64,000 nucleotides of DNA from Pseudoscardovia suis. GTDB lineage: Bacteria; Actinomycetota; Actinomycetes; Actinomycetales; Bifidobacteriaceae. The notes below the pieces were generated by a model that had not been told where the DNA came from, ran no database searches, and was given only the letters and a program-made list of their open reading frames with translations. Shown here piece after piece: positions 41,658 through 52,175 of this stretch. Within the stretch, counting starts at the first letter, position 1, and each line of letters starts with the position of its first letter. Location of the stretch: NCBI RefSeq assembly GCF_002797875.1, contig NZ_PGFC01000002.1, positions 186,001-250,000 on the forward strand. The letters are read 5' to 3'. A program made the translations under genes and the position numbers.

Positions 41658-41816
41658 TTCGGTGCGCGGATTCCGTTTGGCGCATGGGTCCATTGGGCGA
41701 TGAACCCATGCGCCACAGTCGCCACATTGGCGTTCTGCGCTGAATCGTGGTAGCGTGGCGAAAGCGCGTTGTGCCATTGCACCGTCTGTGGCGGTGTGCG
41801 TGGCATGCGATGCAAC

Positions 41817-41889
41817 GGGCTTGTAGCTCAGTGGATAGAGCGTCTGTCTCCGGAACAGAAGGTCGTGGGTTCGAATCCCATCAAGCCCA
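41817..41889 (+). tRNA. tRNA-Arg (CCG)
   Basis: A 73-nt cloverleaf with acceptor GGGCTTG/CAAGCCC, D-stem GCTC/GAGC, anticodon stem TCTGT/ACAGA, loop CTCCGGA with anticodon CCG (41850-41852), and T-arm GTGGG-TTCGAAT-CCCAT. It reads CGG arginine codons. The CCA is not encoded, unlike the tRNA-fMet in this window. The argS gene is 2.3 kb downstream. Confidence 0.96.
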
Positions 41890-41895
41890 CAAGGC

Positions 41896-41924
41896 ATACA
41901 CACGTCATATGTGTGTATCTTTCT
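41896..41924 (+). terminator. Terminator of tRNA-Arg
   Basis: ATACACAC (41896-41903) pairs with GTGTGTAT (41911-41918) around a 7-nt loop, followed by CTTTC. Further T-runs follow at 41934 and 41943. Confidence 0.7.
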
Positions 41925-41941
41925 GTGTGTATCTTTTGGGG

Positions 41942-42016
41942 CTTTTTCTTTTCTCCTGCTTTTCCTTCCGTCTTCTTCCCCTCGTTCCCCTCGCTCTCAT
42001 TTTCCTCGTTCTTTTT
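41942..42016. repeat. 75-nt polypyrimidine tract
   Basis: Only six of 75 bases on the + strand are purines (G at 41958, 41970, 41984, 41993 and 42008; A at 41999). The tract lies between tRNA-Arg and ridA and does not encode a supported protein. Otherwise the 41890-42187 gap shows only the tRNA terminator and the ridA ribosome-binding site. Confidence 0.85.
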
Positions 42017-42187
42017 AATGTGGATTTCTGGCATGGGCTCATCGTGTAGTGCCTCTGTGGCTTGGAATCGGTGATGATTCATGCGGTTCGCGGTGATAAT
42101 ATCGGCGCAAACCGCATCGAACGCGGCGGAAAGGCTTTGACGCAATCTCACGATCAAGGCTTCTCAGGATTCTACGGAAGGCATATC

Positions 42188-42574
42188 ATGGCAGATCTTG
42201 AAGCAATCGCTACCTCGAACGCACCTGCGGCACTGGGCGCTTACAGCCAGGCAGTGCGCGCCAACGGCTTCGTGTTCGTCTCTGGGCAGCTGGGCATCGA
42301 CCCCGCCACGGGCAAGCTCGCCGGCAGCACCGCCGCCGAGCAGGCGGCGCAGTCGCTGAAGAACATCACGAATATTCTCGCCGAGGCGGGCTTGGGCACC
42401 GACCGCGTGGTGCGCGCCACGATTTACCTGCACGACGTGGCTGATTTCAAGGCCGTGGATGCCGAGTATGCCAAGGTGTTCGGCAATGGTGTGAAGCCGG
42501 CACGCGTGGCGTTCGGCGGCAACGATCTGCCCACCGGCGCGCTTGTGGAGATCGACGCCATCGCAGCCGAGTGA
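42188..42574 (+). CDS. ridA: RidA family reactive imine deaminase
   Basis: RidA hydrolyses 2-aminoacrylate and related imines released by PLP enzymes. The 128-residue length and sequence are typical (APAALGAYSQAVRANGFVFVSGQ at the start, given in part as GAYSQAVRANGF; then AQSLKNITNILAEAG, and the signature RVAFGGNDLPTGALVEIDAIA, key part LPTGALVEID, with the conserved Arg and Glu). The ATG at 42188 follows GGAAGG. The in-frame upstream codons (from 42062) lack support. It lies between tRNA-Arg and an amino-acid permease. Confidence 0.94.
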   Translation: MADLEAIATSNAPAALGAYSQAVRANGFVFVSGQLGIDPATGKLAGSTAAEQAAQSLKNITNILAEAGLGTDRVVRATIYLHDVADFKAVDAEYAKVFGNGVKPARVAFGGNDLPTGALVEIDAIAAE

Positions 42575-42619
42575 GGCTGAGCCGATTTTTCGTGCCCCGC
42601 GTCTACGGTTAGGTGCGTG

Positions 42620-42678
42620 GTCATGGCTTCGAACGTGCACAGATCCTTGCGGAATCATCGCACGTCCGAAGCCATGAC
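42620..42678 (+). promoter_or_regulatory. 19-bp stem-loop in the permease leader
   Basis: The arms 42620-42638 and 42660-42678 pair with one mismatch around a 21-nt loop, ending 21 nt before the permease ATG. There is no U-tract. The ribosome-binding site AAAAGGAC (about 42687) lies outside the stem. It could be a structured leader or the end of ridA. Confidence 0.55.
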
Positions 42679-42699
42679 AAAGGCAGAAAAGGACGGCAC

Positions 42700-44193
42700 A
42701 TGACCCAGAACGACAACACACAGGCCCATGGCTTGCACAACACCCAGCAGGGAAGCACCCAGAAGGGCAACACCCAGCAGGGCAGGCCTGCGCACGATCA
42801 GCTGACGCGCTCGATGGAATCGCGCCATCTGACGATGATTTCTCTGGGCGGTGTCATCGGCACCGGCCTGTTCGTCAGTTCCGGCCACACGATCCATGAC
42901 GCAGGTCCGTTCGGCGCTGTGCTTGCCTACATCATCGGATCCGTGCTTGTCTATTGCGTCATGCTGTCGCTGGGCGAACTATCCGTCGCCATGCCTTATG
43001 CCGGCAGCTTCCACCTGTATGCCCGCCGTTTCATCGGCCCGGGCACCGGCTTCACCATCGCAATCCTTTATTGGCTCAACTGGGCTGTGGCGCTTGCCTC
43101 GGAATTCACGGCGGCGGGATTGCTCATGCAACGGTGGTTCCCCAATTCATCCGCATGGGTGTGGAGCGCGGCGTTCATCGTGCTTGTGTTTTTGCTCAAC
43201 ATCCTGTCGGTGCGTTTGTATGGCGAAGCGGAATTCTGGTTCGCCAGCATCAAGGTGCTCGCGATCGTGGCGTTCATTGTCATAGGTGTGCTTGCCATCG
43301 TGGGCGTGTTGCCCATTTCGGGGCGCAGCTCGGCGCCGGGATTGTCGAATTTCTGGAATGATGGCTGGTTCCCCAACGGTGTGGTTCCGGTGTTTTCAAC
43401 CTTGCTCACCGTCGTGTTCGCGTTCTCCGGCACCGAGGTGATCGGCGTGGCGGCGGGAGAAACGAAGGATCCGGGGCGTGCCGTTCCCAAGGCTGTGCAT
43501 ACGACCGTGTTGCGTCTGGCGATTTTCTTCATCGGCTCCATCGCCGTCATGGCGGCGTTGATCCCATGGCAGCAGTCCGGCGTGGACACCAGCCCGTTCG
43601 TGCTCGTATTCCAAAGCATCGGCATGCCTTTCGCCGGCGACATCATGAATGCCGTGGTGCTCACCGCCGTGCTGTCCGCTGCGAATTCCGGCTTGTATGT
43701 GTGCTCGCGCATGGTGTGGTCCCTTGCCAAGGAAAACATGATTCCGCCAGTGCTGGCCAAGACGAACTTCCGTGGCGTGCCGGTGTTTGCCGTGCTTATC
43801 AGCCTGGCAGGCGGTCTGCTGGCGTTGTTGTCGAGCGTGTATGCCGCAGACACCGTCTACCTGGCGCTGGTGGCGGTGTCCGGACTCGCGACGCTGCTTG
43901 TGTGGATTTCCGTGGCTGTGTGCCATATACTGTTCCGCCGCCAGTTGGCTCGCGAAGGCAAATCCACGGATTCCTTGGGATACAAGGCTCCCGGGTATCC
44001 GATCGTGCCGATCGTGGCGATTGTGCTGTGTGTCTTCTCGTTGGTGCTTGTCGCGTGGGATCCCACGCAGCGCAGCACGCTGCTCATGATGCTTCCGTTT
44101 GTGGCGTTGTGCTACGGCTTCTTTTATGCTCGGCAGGCGTGGAGGCGCAAACACGGCTCTTGTGCAACGCCCTCGCTAGACTTTGAAGAATGA
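42700..44193 (+). CDS. APC-family amino-acid permease, coupled to argS
   Basis: The 497-residue protein has twelve helices with the AAT signature SLGGVIGTGLFVSSGHTI in helix 1, YGEAEFWFASIKV and FAFSGTEVIGVAAGE. A Gln/Asn/Thr-rich N-terminal tail of about 30 residues contains repeats (NTQQGSTQKGNTQQG). The ATG at 42700 follows AAAAGGACGG. The stop overlaps the argS start (ATGA). A basic amino acid such as arginine would fit the position, but the family also covers aromatic and branched substrates, so specificity is not assigned. Confidence 0.9.
   Translation: MTQNDNTQAHGLHNTQQGSTQKGNTQQGRPAHDQLTRSMESRHLTMISLGGVIGTGLFVSSGHTIHDAGPFGAVLAYIIGSVLVYCVMLSLGELSVAMPYAGSFHLYARRFIGPGTGFTIAILYWLNWAVALASEFTAAGLLMQRWFPNSSAWVWSAAFIVLVFLLNILSVRLYGEAEFWFASIKVLAIVAFIVIGVLAIVGVLPISGRSSAPGLSNFWNDGWFPNGVVPVFSTLLTVVFAFSGTEVIGVAAGETKDPGRAVPKAVHTTVLRLAIFFIGSIAVMAALIPWQQSGVDTSPFVLVFQSIGMPFAGDIMNAVVLTAVLSAANSGLYVCSRMVWSLAKENMIPPVLAKTNFRGVPVFAVLISLAGGLLALLSSVYAADTVYLALVAVSGLATLLVWISVAVCHILFRRQLAREGKSTDSLGYKAPGYPIVPIVAIVLCVFSLVLVAWDPTQRSTLLMMLPFVALCYGFFYARQAWRRKHGSCATPSLDFEE
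44177..44182 (+). promoter_or_regulatory. -10 element for leaderless argS mRNA
   Basis: TAGACT inside the 3' end of the permease gene ends seven bases before the argS ATG, allowing independent leaderless expression. Confidence 0.45.
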
Positions 44194-45962
44194 ATCCTGA
44201 AGCACTCGCAAGCATTATCGAACGAACAGCCCATGACCTTGCAGCCTCTGGTGAGGCGGGCCAGTTGGCTGATGACATGATTCCCGCCAAGGTCACGGTG
44301 ATGCGACCCAAGGATCGCTCTCACGGTGACTGGGCGACAAACATCGCCATGCAGCTTGGCAAGAAGGCTGCGATGAAGCCGCGCGACTTGGCGCAGCTGT
44401 TCGCGGATCGTCTCGCTGCCGCCGATGGCATCGCTTCCGTCGAAGTGGCAGGTCCCGGATTCATCAACATCACGCTGGATTCCGCTTCCGCGGCAGCCAT
44501 CGTGGACCAAGTGCTGGCGGAAGGTGCGCAGTTCGGTCGCAACACCCATCTGGCAGGCCGCACGCTCAATCTGGAATTCGTCTCTGCCAACCCCACCGGC
44601 CCGATTCACATCGGTGGCACGCGCTGGGCGGCCGTGGGCGATTCCATGGCGCGAGTCCTTGAAGCCAACGGCGCCAAGGTCGTGCGCGAATACTACTTCA
44701 ACGACCACGGCACGCAGATTGACCGTTTCGCCAAGTCCCTCGTCGCTGCCGCTCACAAAGAGCCGACCCCTGAAGATGGCTACAAGGGCGCCTACATCGA
44801 CGAGATTGCACAGCGCGTCATCGACGAAGCGAAGGCTGAGGGAGTGGACGTGCTCGCGCTTCCCCGCGTCACCGGCGAGGACGGTGCGGAGGGCGATTCG
44901 CAGCAGCGTGAGGAATTCCGCCGTCGTGCAGTGCCGATGATGTTCGCCGAAATCCAGCAGTCGATGAAGGACTTCCGCGTCAACTTCGACGTGTGGTTCC
45001 ATGAGAACAGCTTGTACAACAACGGTTCCGTGGACCGCGCCATCGAACTGCTGCGCGGCAAAGGCGACATTTACGAGAAGGACGGCGCCACCTGGTTCGC
45101 CTCCACGAAGTACGGTGATGACAAGGACCGTGTCATCATCAAATCCGATGGCAACTACGCGTATTTCGCTGCTGACATCGCCTACTACTACGACAAGCGT
45201 CACCGCGCCACCGACCCGGCGGACGTCGCGATTTACATGCTCGGAGCCGACCACCACGGTTACATCGGCCGCATGATGGCCATGTGCGCGGCATTCGGCG
45301 ACAAGCCCGGCGTCAACATGCAGATTCTCATCGGTCAGCTCGTCAACGTCGTCAAGGACGGCAAGCCCGTGCGCATGTCTAAGCGCGCCGGCAACGTCGT
45401 CACCATCGATGACCTCGTGGAAGCCATCGGCGTGGACGCATCGCGTTACTCGCTGGCGCGCACGAGCTACGACCAGTCCGTCGACATCGACCTGGATCTG
45501 CTCGCCAGCCATTCCAACGACAACCCCGTCTACTACGTGCAATATGCGCACGCGCGTTCCAAGAACGTCGACCGCAATGCCGCTGCGGCGGGCATCACTC
45601 GCGATGGCGCCGACATGTCGCTGCTGAGCACCGAAGCGGATGGCGAAGTGCTGGCGCAGCTGGCGCTGTATCCGTCGATGCTGGAGCAGGCGGGCGACGA
45701 ACGCACCCCGCACCGCGTGGCTCACTACCTGGAGGAGCTTGCCGGACGTTACCATAAGTGGTATGCGGCAGAGCGCGTGGTGCCGATGGAACTGACCGAT
45801 GCCGAGGCGCGCGGCGATGCCAAGGACGTGGAAGCCCTACGCATCGCAAAAGACCCGGAGCCGGCCCGCGCCGCAGCGCGTCTGGCGCTCAACGACGCTG
45901 TGCAGCAGGTCATCGCCAATGGTCTGGATCTGCTGGGGGTGTCGGCGCCCGACGCCATGTGA
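44190..45962 (+). CDS. argS: Arginyl-tRNA synthetase
   Basis: This class Ia synthetase charges tRNA-Arg. The 590-residue protein has an N-terminal Add-1 domain, the HIGH-type motif HIGG at about 140-143 (ANPTGPIHIGGTRWAAVGD), the KMSKS-like motif RMSKRAGNVV near 395, and a C-terminal anticodon-binding domain (HRVAHYLEELAGRYHKWY). The ATG at 44190 overlaps the permease stop by ATGA and also has its own -10 hexamer. lysA follows after 91 nt on the same strand. Confidence 0.97.
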   Translation: MNPEALASIIERTAHDLAASGEAGQLADDMIPAKVTVMRPKDRSHGDWATNIAMQLGKKAAMKPRDLAQLFADRLAAADGIASVEVAGPGFINITLDSASAAAIVDQVLAEGAQFGRNTHLAGRTLNLEFVSANPTGPIHIGGTRWAAVGDSMARVLEANGAKVVREYYFNDHGTQIDRFAKSLVAAAHKEPTPEDGYKGAYIDEIAQRVIDEAKAEGVDVLALPRVTGEDGAEGDSQQREEFRRRAVPMMFAEIQQSMKDFRVNFDVWFHENSLYNNGSVDRAIELLRGKGDIYEKDGATWFASTKYGDDKDRVIIKSDGNYAYFAADIAYYYDKRHRATDPADVAIYMLGADHHGYIGRMMAMCAAFGDKPGVNMQILIGQLVNVVKDGKPVRMSKRAGNVVTIDDLVEAIGVDASRYSLARTSYDQSVDIDLDLLASHSNDNPVYYVQYAHARSKNVDRNAAAAGITRDGADMSLLSTEADGEVLAQLALYPSMLEQAGDERTPHRVAHYLEELAGRYHKWYAAERVVPMELTDAEARGDAKDVEALRIAKDPEPARAAARLALNDAVQQVIANGLDLLGVSAPDAM

Positions 45963-46053
45963 CTGACGGTCGGTGCCGCGCCGGATGGCATGGCACCGGT
46001 GGCAGTGCTTGGGGCGCCAGGCACTGCCTGATTCGAGAAGGAAGACGTGAATC

Positions 46054-47607
46054 ATGAATGCAACGAATCCTCCCAGCGGGGCGGGCGTGGCAGGCGCCAC
46101 GAAAATGAGCGCGGTATGGCCTGCCGCCACGCGACGCGATGCCCAAGGCAACATCTCGTTCCACGGTTATGACGCGCTCGATCTCGTGCAGCGCTACGGC
46201 AGCCCGCTGTATGTGATGGACACGGATGAGGTGCGCCGCCGCGCCAAGTATTTCGTGGAGGCGGCGCGCAATGCGTTCCCCAACACGACCACCCACGTGA
46301 GTTTCGCGGCAAAGGCCTTCATCAGCAAGGAAATCTGCCGCATTGTCGCCGAAGAAGGCATGACGATCGACACGTGCACCTTGGGCGAGATGCGCATTGC
46401 GCTCGCCGCCGGAGTGCCCGGACGTCGCCTTGTGCTGCACGGCAACAACAAGACGGATGAGGAAATTGCGCTCGCCATCGACAACGATTTCGCCAAGATC
46501 GTGCTGGATTCCCCGGACGAGGCGGCGCGTGTCGAACGCATCGCCCGTGCTCACGACAAGCGCGCCAAGGTGATGCTGCGCGTGACCGTGGGCGTGCATG
46601 CCGGCGGTCACGAATACATCTCTACTGCCCATGAGGACCAGAAGTTCGGCGTGCCGCTGCTGGCCCCCGGTGCTTCGGCATCCGTGCTCACCGGAGAATA
46701 CGATCGCCCCGATGAGGTGGAGCACGCTTCGGAGGCGGAGCCTGACGATGCACCGCGCATCAACTCGTTGTATGCCATTCCGCCCAGCAAGAAGGACCGC
46801 AACCCCAAGCTCGAGGCGGCACTCAACGCATTGGCGGATGGCCCGGCGATCGCCGCTCTCAAGGACATCCGCAAGCGTGATGATTACCTGGAGCTCGTGG
46901 GCGTGCACTCGCACATCGGTTCGCAGATCCATGACGCGGATGCTTTCATCGAAGCGGTGGGACGCGTGCTGTTGCTGCGCAAGACTTTCTATGCGACGGA
47001 CGGCTACGTGCTGCCTGAAATCGACCTTGGCGGCGGCTACTCCGTGCCGTATCTTGATTCCGATTCGTCGATGGATGTGGCGGCCACGCTCAGGCGCATC
47101 GCCAAGGCGTTCACCGCGGAGATCATGAAGGGGCTGCCTGCCCCTGTCGTGAGCTTCGAGCCGGGCCGTTTTATTGTGGGGCCTGCGGGCGTGACGCTGT
47201 ATCGCGTGGGCACGGTCAAGCCGGTGGTGTTGTCCGACGGCACCACGCGCACTTATGTCTCGGTGGACGGCGGTATGTCCGATAACATTCGCCCGGCGCT
47301 GTATGGCGCCGATTATGAGGTGGAGCTTGCCAATCGTGTGGGTTCTGGCACCAAGATGCTGGCGCGCGTGGTCGGCAAGCACTGCGAATCCGGCGATATC
47401 GTGGTCAAGGATTGCCACCTGCCCGCCGACATCAAGCGTGGTGACATCCTCGCTGTGCCGGTGACCGGTGCGTATGGCCGCACGATGGCGAGCAACTACA
47501 ACCAGGCGCTTCGCCCAGCCGTTGTAGCGGTGAGCCATGATGGCTCGCACGTGATGATTCGACGCGAGACGATTGACGACCTGCTGGGGCTTGATGTGTC
47601 GCAGTGA
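46054..47607 (+). CDS. lysA: Diaminopimelate decarboxylase
   Basis: LysA converts meso-diaminopimelate to lysine with PLP. Lys87 in VSFAAKAFIS is the PLP lysine; the fold-III pattern continues with GVHSHIGSQI, EIDLGGGYSV, and the C-terminal EPGRFIVGPAG and SVDGGMSDNIRPALYG. At 517 residues it is longer than the usual 420-450, mainly through an insertion of about 65 residues (about 210-275, from SASVLTGEYDRPDEVEHASE to RKRDDYLELV) between the HEDQKFGVPL strand and the GVHSH strand. GAAGGAAGACG precedes the ATG. It forms a likely operon with argS and ends at a strong terminator. Confidence 0.95.
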   Translation: MNATNPPSGAGVAGATKMSAVWPAATRRDAQGNISFHGYDALDLVQRYGSPLYVMDTDEVRRRAKYFVEAARNAFPNTTTHVSFAAKAFISKEICRIVAEEGMTIDTCTLGEMRIALAAGVPGRRLVLHGNNKTDEEIALAIDNDFAKIVLDSPDEAARVERIARAHDKRAKVMLRVTVGVHAGGHEYISTAHEDQKFGVPLLAPGASASVLTGEYDRPDEVEHASEAEPDDAPRINSLYAIPPSKKDRNPKLEAALNALADGPAIAALKDIRKRDDYLELVGVHSHIGSQIHDADAFIEAVGRVLLLRKTFYATDGYVLPEIDLGGGYSVPYLDSDSSMDVAATLRRIAKAFTAEIMKGLPAPVVSFEPGRFIVGPAGVTLYRVGTVKPVVLSDGTTRTYVSVDGGMSDNIRPALYGADYEVELANRVGSGTKMLARVVGKHCESGDIVVKDCHLPADIKRGDILAVPVTGAYGRTMASNYNQALRPAVVAVSHDGSHVMIRRETIDDLLGLDVSQ

Positions 47608-47710
47608 GTTGTGACGCGGTGGGTTGTGTCACGGTGGTTGTGACATAGTGCGTTGTGCCATAGTGGGGCATGACACGGTGGGTCGTGACTCCAGACTCTA
47701 GTGCAGGGCC

Positions 47711-47768
47711 GGCGTTGTGTGGTGGTTGCCGATAGTGGCAACCGGCGCGCAACGCCGCTTTTGTTTTG
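47711..47768 (+). terminator. Intrinsic terminator of lysA
   Basis: The outer stem GGCGTTG/CAACGCC (47711-47717 with 47750-47756) encloses an inner stem GGTTGCC/GGCAACC, followed by GCTTTTGTTTT. Confidence 0.85.
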
Positions 47769-48075
47769 GGTGTTGGTGAAGTTGGCGTGTTGGTGAAGTT
47801 GGCGCGTTGGTGAGGTCTGGGTGGGCGTGGTCTGGGTGTGGGGTTTGCGGTACGCGGGATGGAGCCGGAGTGTGGGTGCGTGAAATGCGGGTGCGGGTGC
47901 GTGAAGTGTGGGGTGACGGGTCGCCGACCTCATGACCGACAGCCGATGCCGCGAGCGTGGGGTGTGGGTGCGTGAAGTGCGGGGTGGCGGTATGTGGAAT
48001 GGAGCTGGTGTATGTGGTGTGGAGTATGGGCTGTGGCGGGGTCATGCCGACAGCGTAATTCTCTGATTTTCAAAA

Positions 48076-48111
48076 GTTGAGTCTTTACAACTCAAGTTTT
48101 GGTTGTATGAT
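48076..48111 (+). promoter_or_regulatory. HAIR (HspR) operator overlapping the clpB promoter
   Basis: GTTGAGT-N7-ACTCAAG (48076-48096) matches the HspR-associated inverted repeat CTTGAGT-N7-ACTCAAG with one change. It contains the -35 TTTACA (48084-48089), which is 16 bp from the -10 TATGAT (48106-48111). Bound HspR would block sigma at the -35. Confidence 0.93.
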
Positions 48112-48240
48112 TGTTTCAGAACTTCTGAGGGACGGGTTCTGGACGAGCGGCGCTGGCTTGCTGCACAATCGCAACATTCTCAGGCGTGGCAATCGGAACA
48201 CACATCCTCAGACCATGACAACAACCGAACACAGAACTTC

Positions 48241-48270
48241 GTAGGCCGTTGGCTTTCAGGCACGGCCTAC
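48241..48270 (+). promoter_or_regulatory. Stem-loop in the clpB 5' UTR
   Basis: GTAGGCCGT (48241-48249) pairs with ACGGCCTAC (48262-48270), directly before the ribosome-binding site AAAGGAAAGAAG of clpB, in a leader of about 170 nt. Confidence 0.5.
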
Positions 48271-48291
48271 TAGGTAAAGGAAAGAAGAGAT

Positions 48292-50973
<2,682 letters not shown>

Positions 50974-50991
50974 GGTCTCCTGCCTGAGGAT

Positions 50992-51090
50992 TGCTGAGAT
51001 CTCAGCAGATCTCTAGGCGTGCGCTCGCTGGACGTTGTGGCATATGACATACGCGATATGGCATGTGTTGCACCGTCCAGCGAGCGTTTT
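50992..51090 (+). terminator. Palindrome and intrinsic terminator of clpB
   Basis: A 16-bp perfect palindrome centred on GAGATCTC (50992-51007) precedes a 13-bp stem (51022-51034 with 51074-51086) whose 39-nt loop contains a further CATATG/ATATG pairing, followed by TTTT at 51087-51090. Confidence 0.75.
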
Positions 51091-51248
51091 GCGTTTGAGC
51101 GTCAGGGCGGATGGAGCGAGTGCGAACTTCGGGTGGATAGGTTCGGTCGTTAACTTTTGTTTACGGCCACTTTTGTTTATGGCAATTCTCAAGCGTCTGC
51201 TTGCAACGCTCGTTGTCTGTTTTCAAGATCAGTTTTTGATGTTCATCC

Positions 51249-51656
51249 TTAAACATCCGTGCCGAGGTCGATGCCGTGAAATCCTTCCCTCTCATCTTGT
51301 TCGCGCTCGCGTTCCATTGCGTCAATCTCGAGGCTGATCGCGAATAGGCGAGAAGGGTCTGTGTCCAGGGCGTCCGCAACATGCCAGATCTTGTCAATGC
51401 TGAGTGCCTGCTCCCCTCGCTCAATGCGACCCATGTAGGATCTATCCATTCCTGACTTGTGGGCGAGTTCCTCCTGCGATAACCCTCGTGCGAGACGAGT
51501 GCGGCGGATGGCGTCACCAAACAGCTTGCGATGTGTGGCGTCTTCCTTGGTTACGCGACCGGTGGAGTGATCGTCGGTATGGGCAGAGTGGTTGTCGACA
51601 TGGGTGCCTTTTTGAGGGGTGGGGTGTTGTGTGCTGCCTGCTTTCGTCGTTGCCAT
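51249..51656 (-). CDS. XRE-family DNA-binding regulator
   Basis: The 135-residue protein carries a helix-turn-helix of Cro/C1 type in its middle (about 42-97: HRKLFGDAIRRTRLARGLSQ, then ELAHKSGMDRSYMGRIERGE and DKIWHVADALDTDPSRLFA). The His/Thr/Asp-rich N-terminus (HPTPQKGTHVDNHSAHTDDH) is unusual; a metal role is only a guess. An acidic helix ends the protein. The ATG at 51656 is preferred; GTG at 51692 lies inside the inverted-repeat promoter and before the likely start point. It lies downstream of the copper-ATPase gene on the same strand but has its own promoter. Confidence 0.85.
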   Translation of the reverse strand: MATTKAGSTQHPTPQKGTHVDNHSAHTDDHSTGRVTKEDATHRKLFGDAIRRTRLARGLSQEELAHKSGMDRSYMGRIERGEQALSIDKIWHVADALDTDPSRLFAISLEIDAMEREREQDEREGFHGIDLGTDV

Positions 51657-51995
51657 GTCCACAGCGTGAGCGGAAACAGACAATAAAGCCACGGACTATA
51701 ATCCGCATTTTTATAATCCGTGGCTTTATTGCGAAAATGTGCTCTGCGAAACTCATGGCAGCGCATCCTGAAATGGGTTGTCTGTCAGTAGCGCATCCAT
51801 CGGCAGAGCGTCCTGTCACAGAGCGTCCTGTCACAGAGCGTACGCCGACAGCGCATCCGCCGTCGGACAGGTGCCGGTCAGGTATCGGAGCGTCAGGTGA
51901 CAGCGAGTCAGCTGGCAGCGAGTCAGGCGGCGGTCAGGCGATTGAACGTCCTGCGGTGGTCAGGCGGGGTCGGGCGACAGAATGTCCTGCGGCGG
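51657..51995. promoter_or_regulatory. XRE gene promoter with 20-bp inverted repeat, plus 15-bp tandem repeats
   Basis: A 20-bp inverted repeat (51681-51700 with 51712-51731, one mismatch, 11-nt centre) carries TATAAT on the + strand twice (51697 and 51712) and TATAGT on the minus strand, so it can fire toward the XRE gene and away. To the right, AGAGCGTCCTGTCAC is tandemly duplicated (51805-51834) and the rest up to 51995 is GTCAGGCG-type low complexity. No gene is seen on the + strand. Confidence 0.65.
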
Positions 51996-52175
51996 TCAGG
52001 CGTTGAGGAACTTCGCTGGGTCCTTCTTGAAGGAGTCGAGGCAATGGGGGCTGCAGAAGTGATACGTCGTGCCCTTGTATTCCCAAGAGGAGGAATCGGC
52101 TCCGACGCTCATGCCGCATACCGGATCGGTGAATGTTGCTGTGGATTCTTCTTTCTTCTTGCCAAAATGGAACAT
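51996..52175 (-). other. Possible internal start producing a stand-alone 59-residue YHS protein
   Basis: In frame within the copper ATPase, AGAAAGG lies 7 nt before an ATG at 52175. From it the frame reads MFHFGKKKEES and the YHS domain (two Cys-X-X-X-type pairs CGMSVG and CSPHC). Stand-alone YHS proteins of this size occur next to copper ATPases, so a small metal carrier made from the same mRNA, or a fossil of a formerly separate gene, is plausible. Confidence 0.4.

Larger units (their letters stand above)
47608..48291. repeat. 684-bp gap: tandem repeats, lysA terminator and clpB control region
   Basis: In order: a 15-bp tandem repeat, about five imperfect units (47611-47689, GTGACATAGTGSGTT-like); the lysA terminator (47711-47768); a 17-bp tandem (47772-47788 and 47789-47805, plus a partial third unit); then G-rich degenerate words of GGGTGCGTGAARTG type (about 47873-47985); and finally the HspR-controlled clpB promoter. 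No gene is seen in either strand. Confidence 0.75.

Noticed and set aside
44124-47550. Long open frames opposite argS and lysA
   Set aside because: Antisense shadows without start signals or domains.
51657-51692. GTG at 51692 as start of the XRE protein
   Set aside because: It lies two bases after the -10 hexamer, so it would be upstream of the transcript start.
51404-52006. 200-codon + strand frame over the XRE promoter
   Set aside because: It crosses the inverted repeat and tandem repeats and has no start signal or domain.
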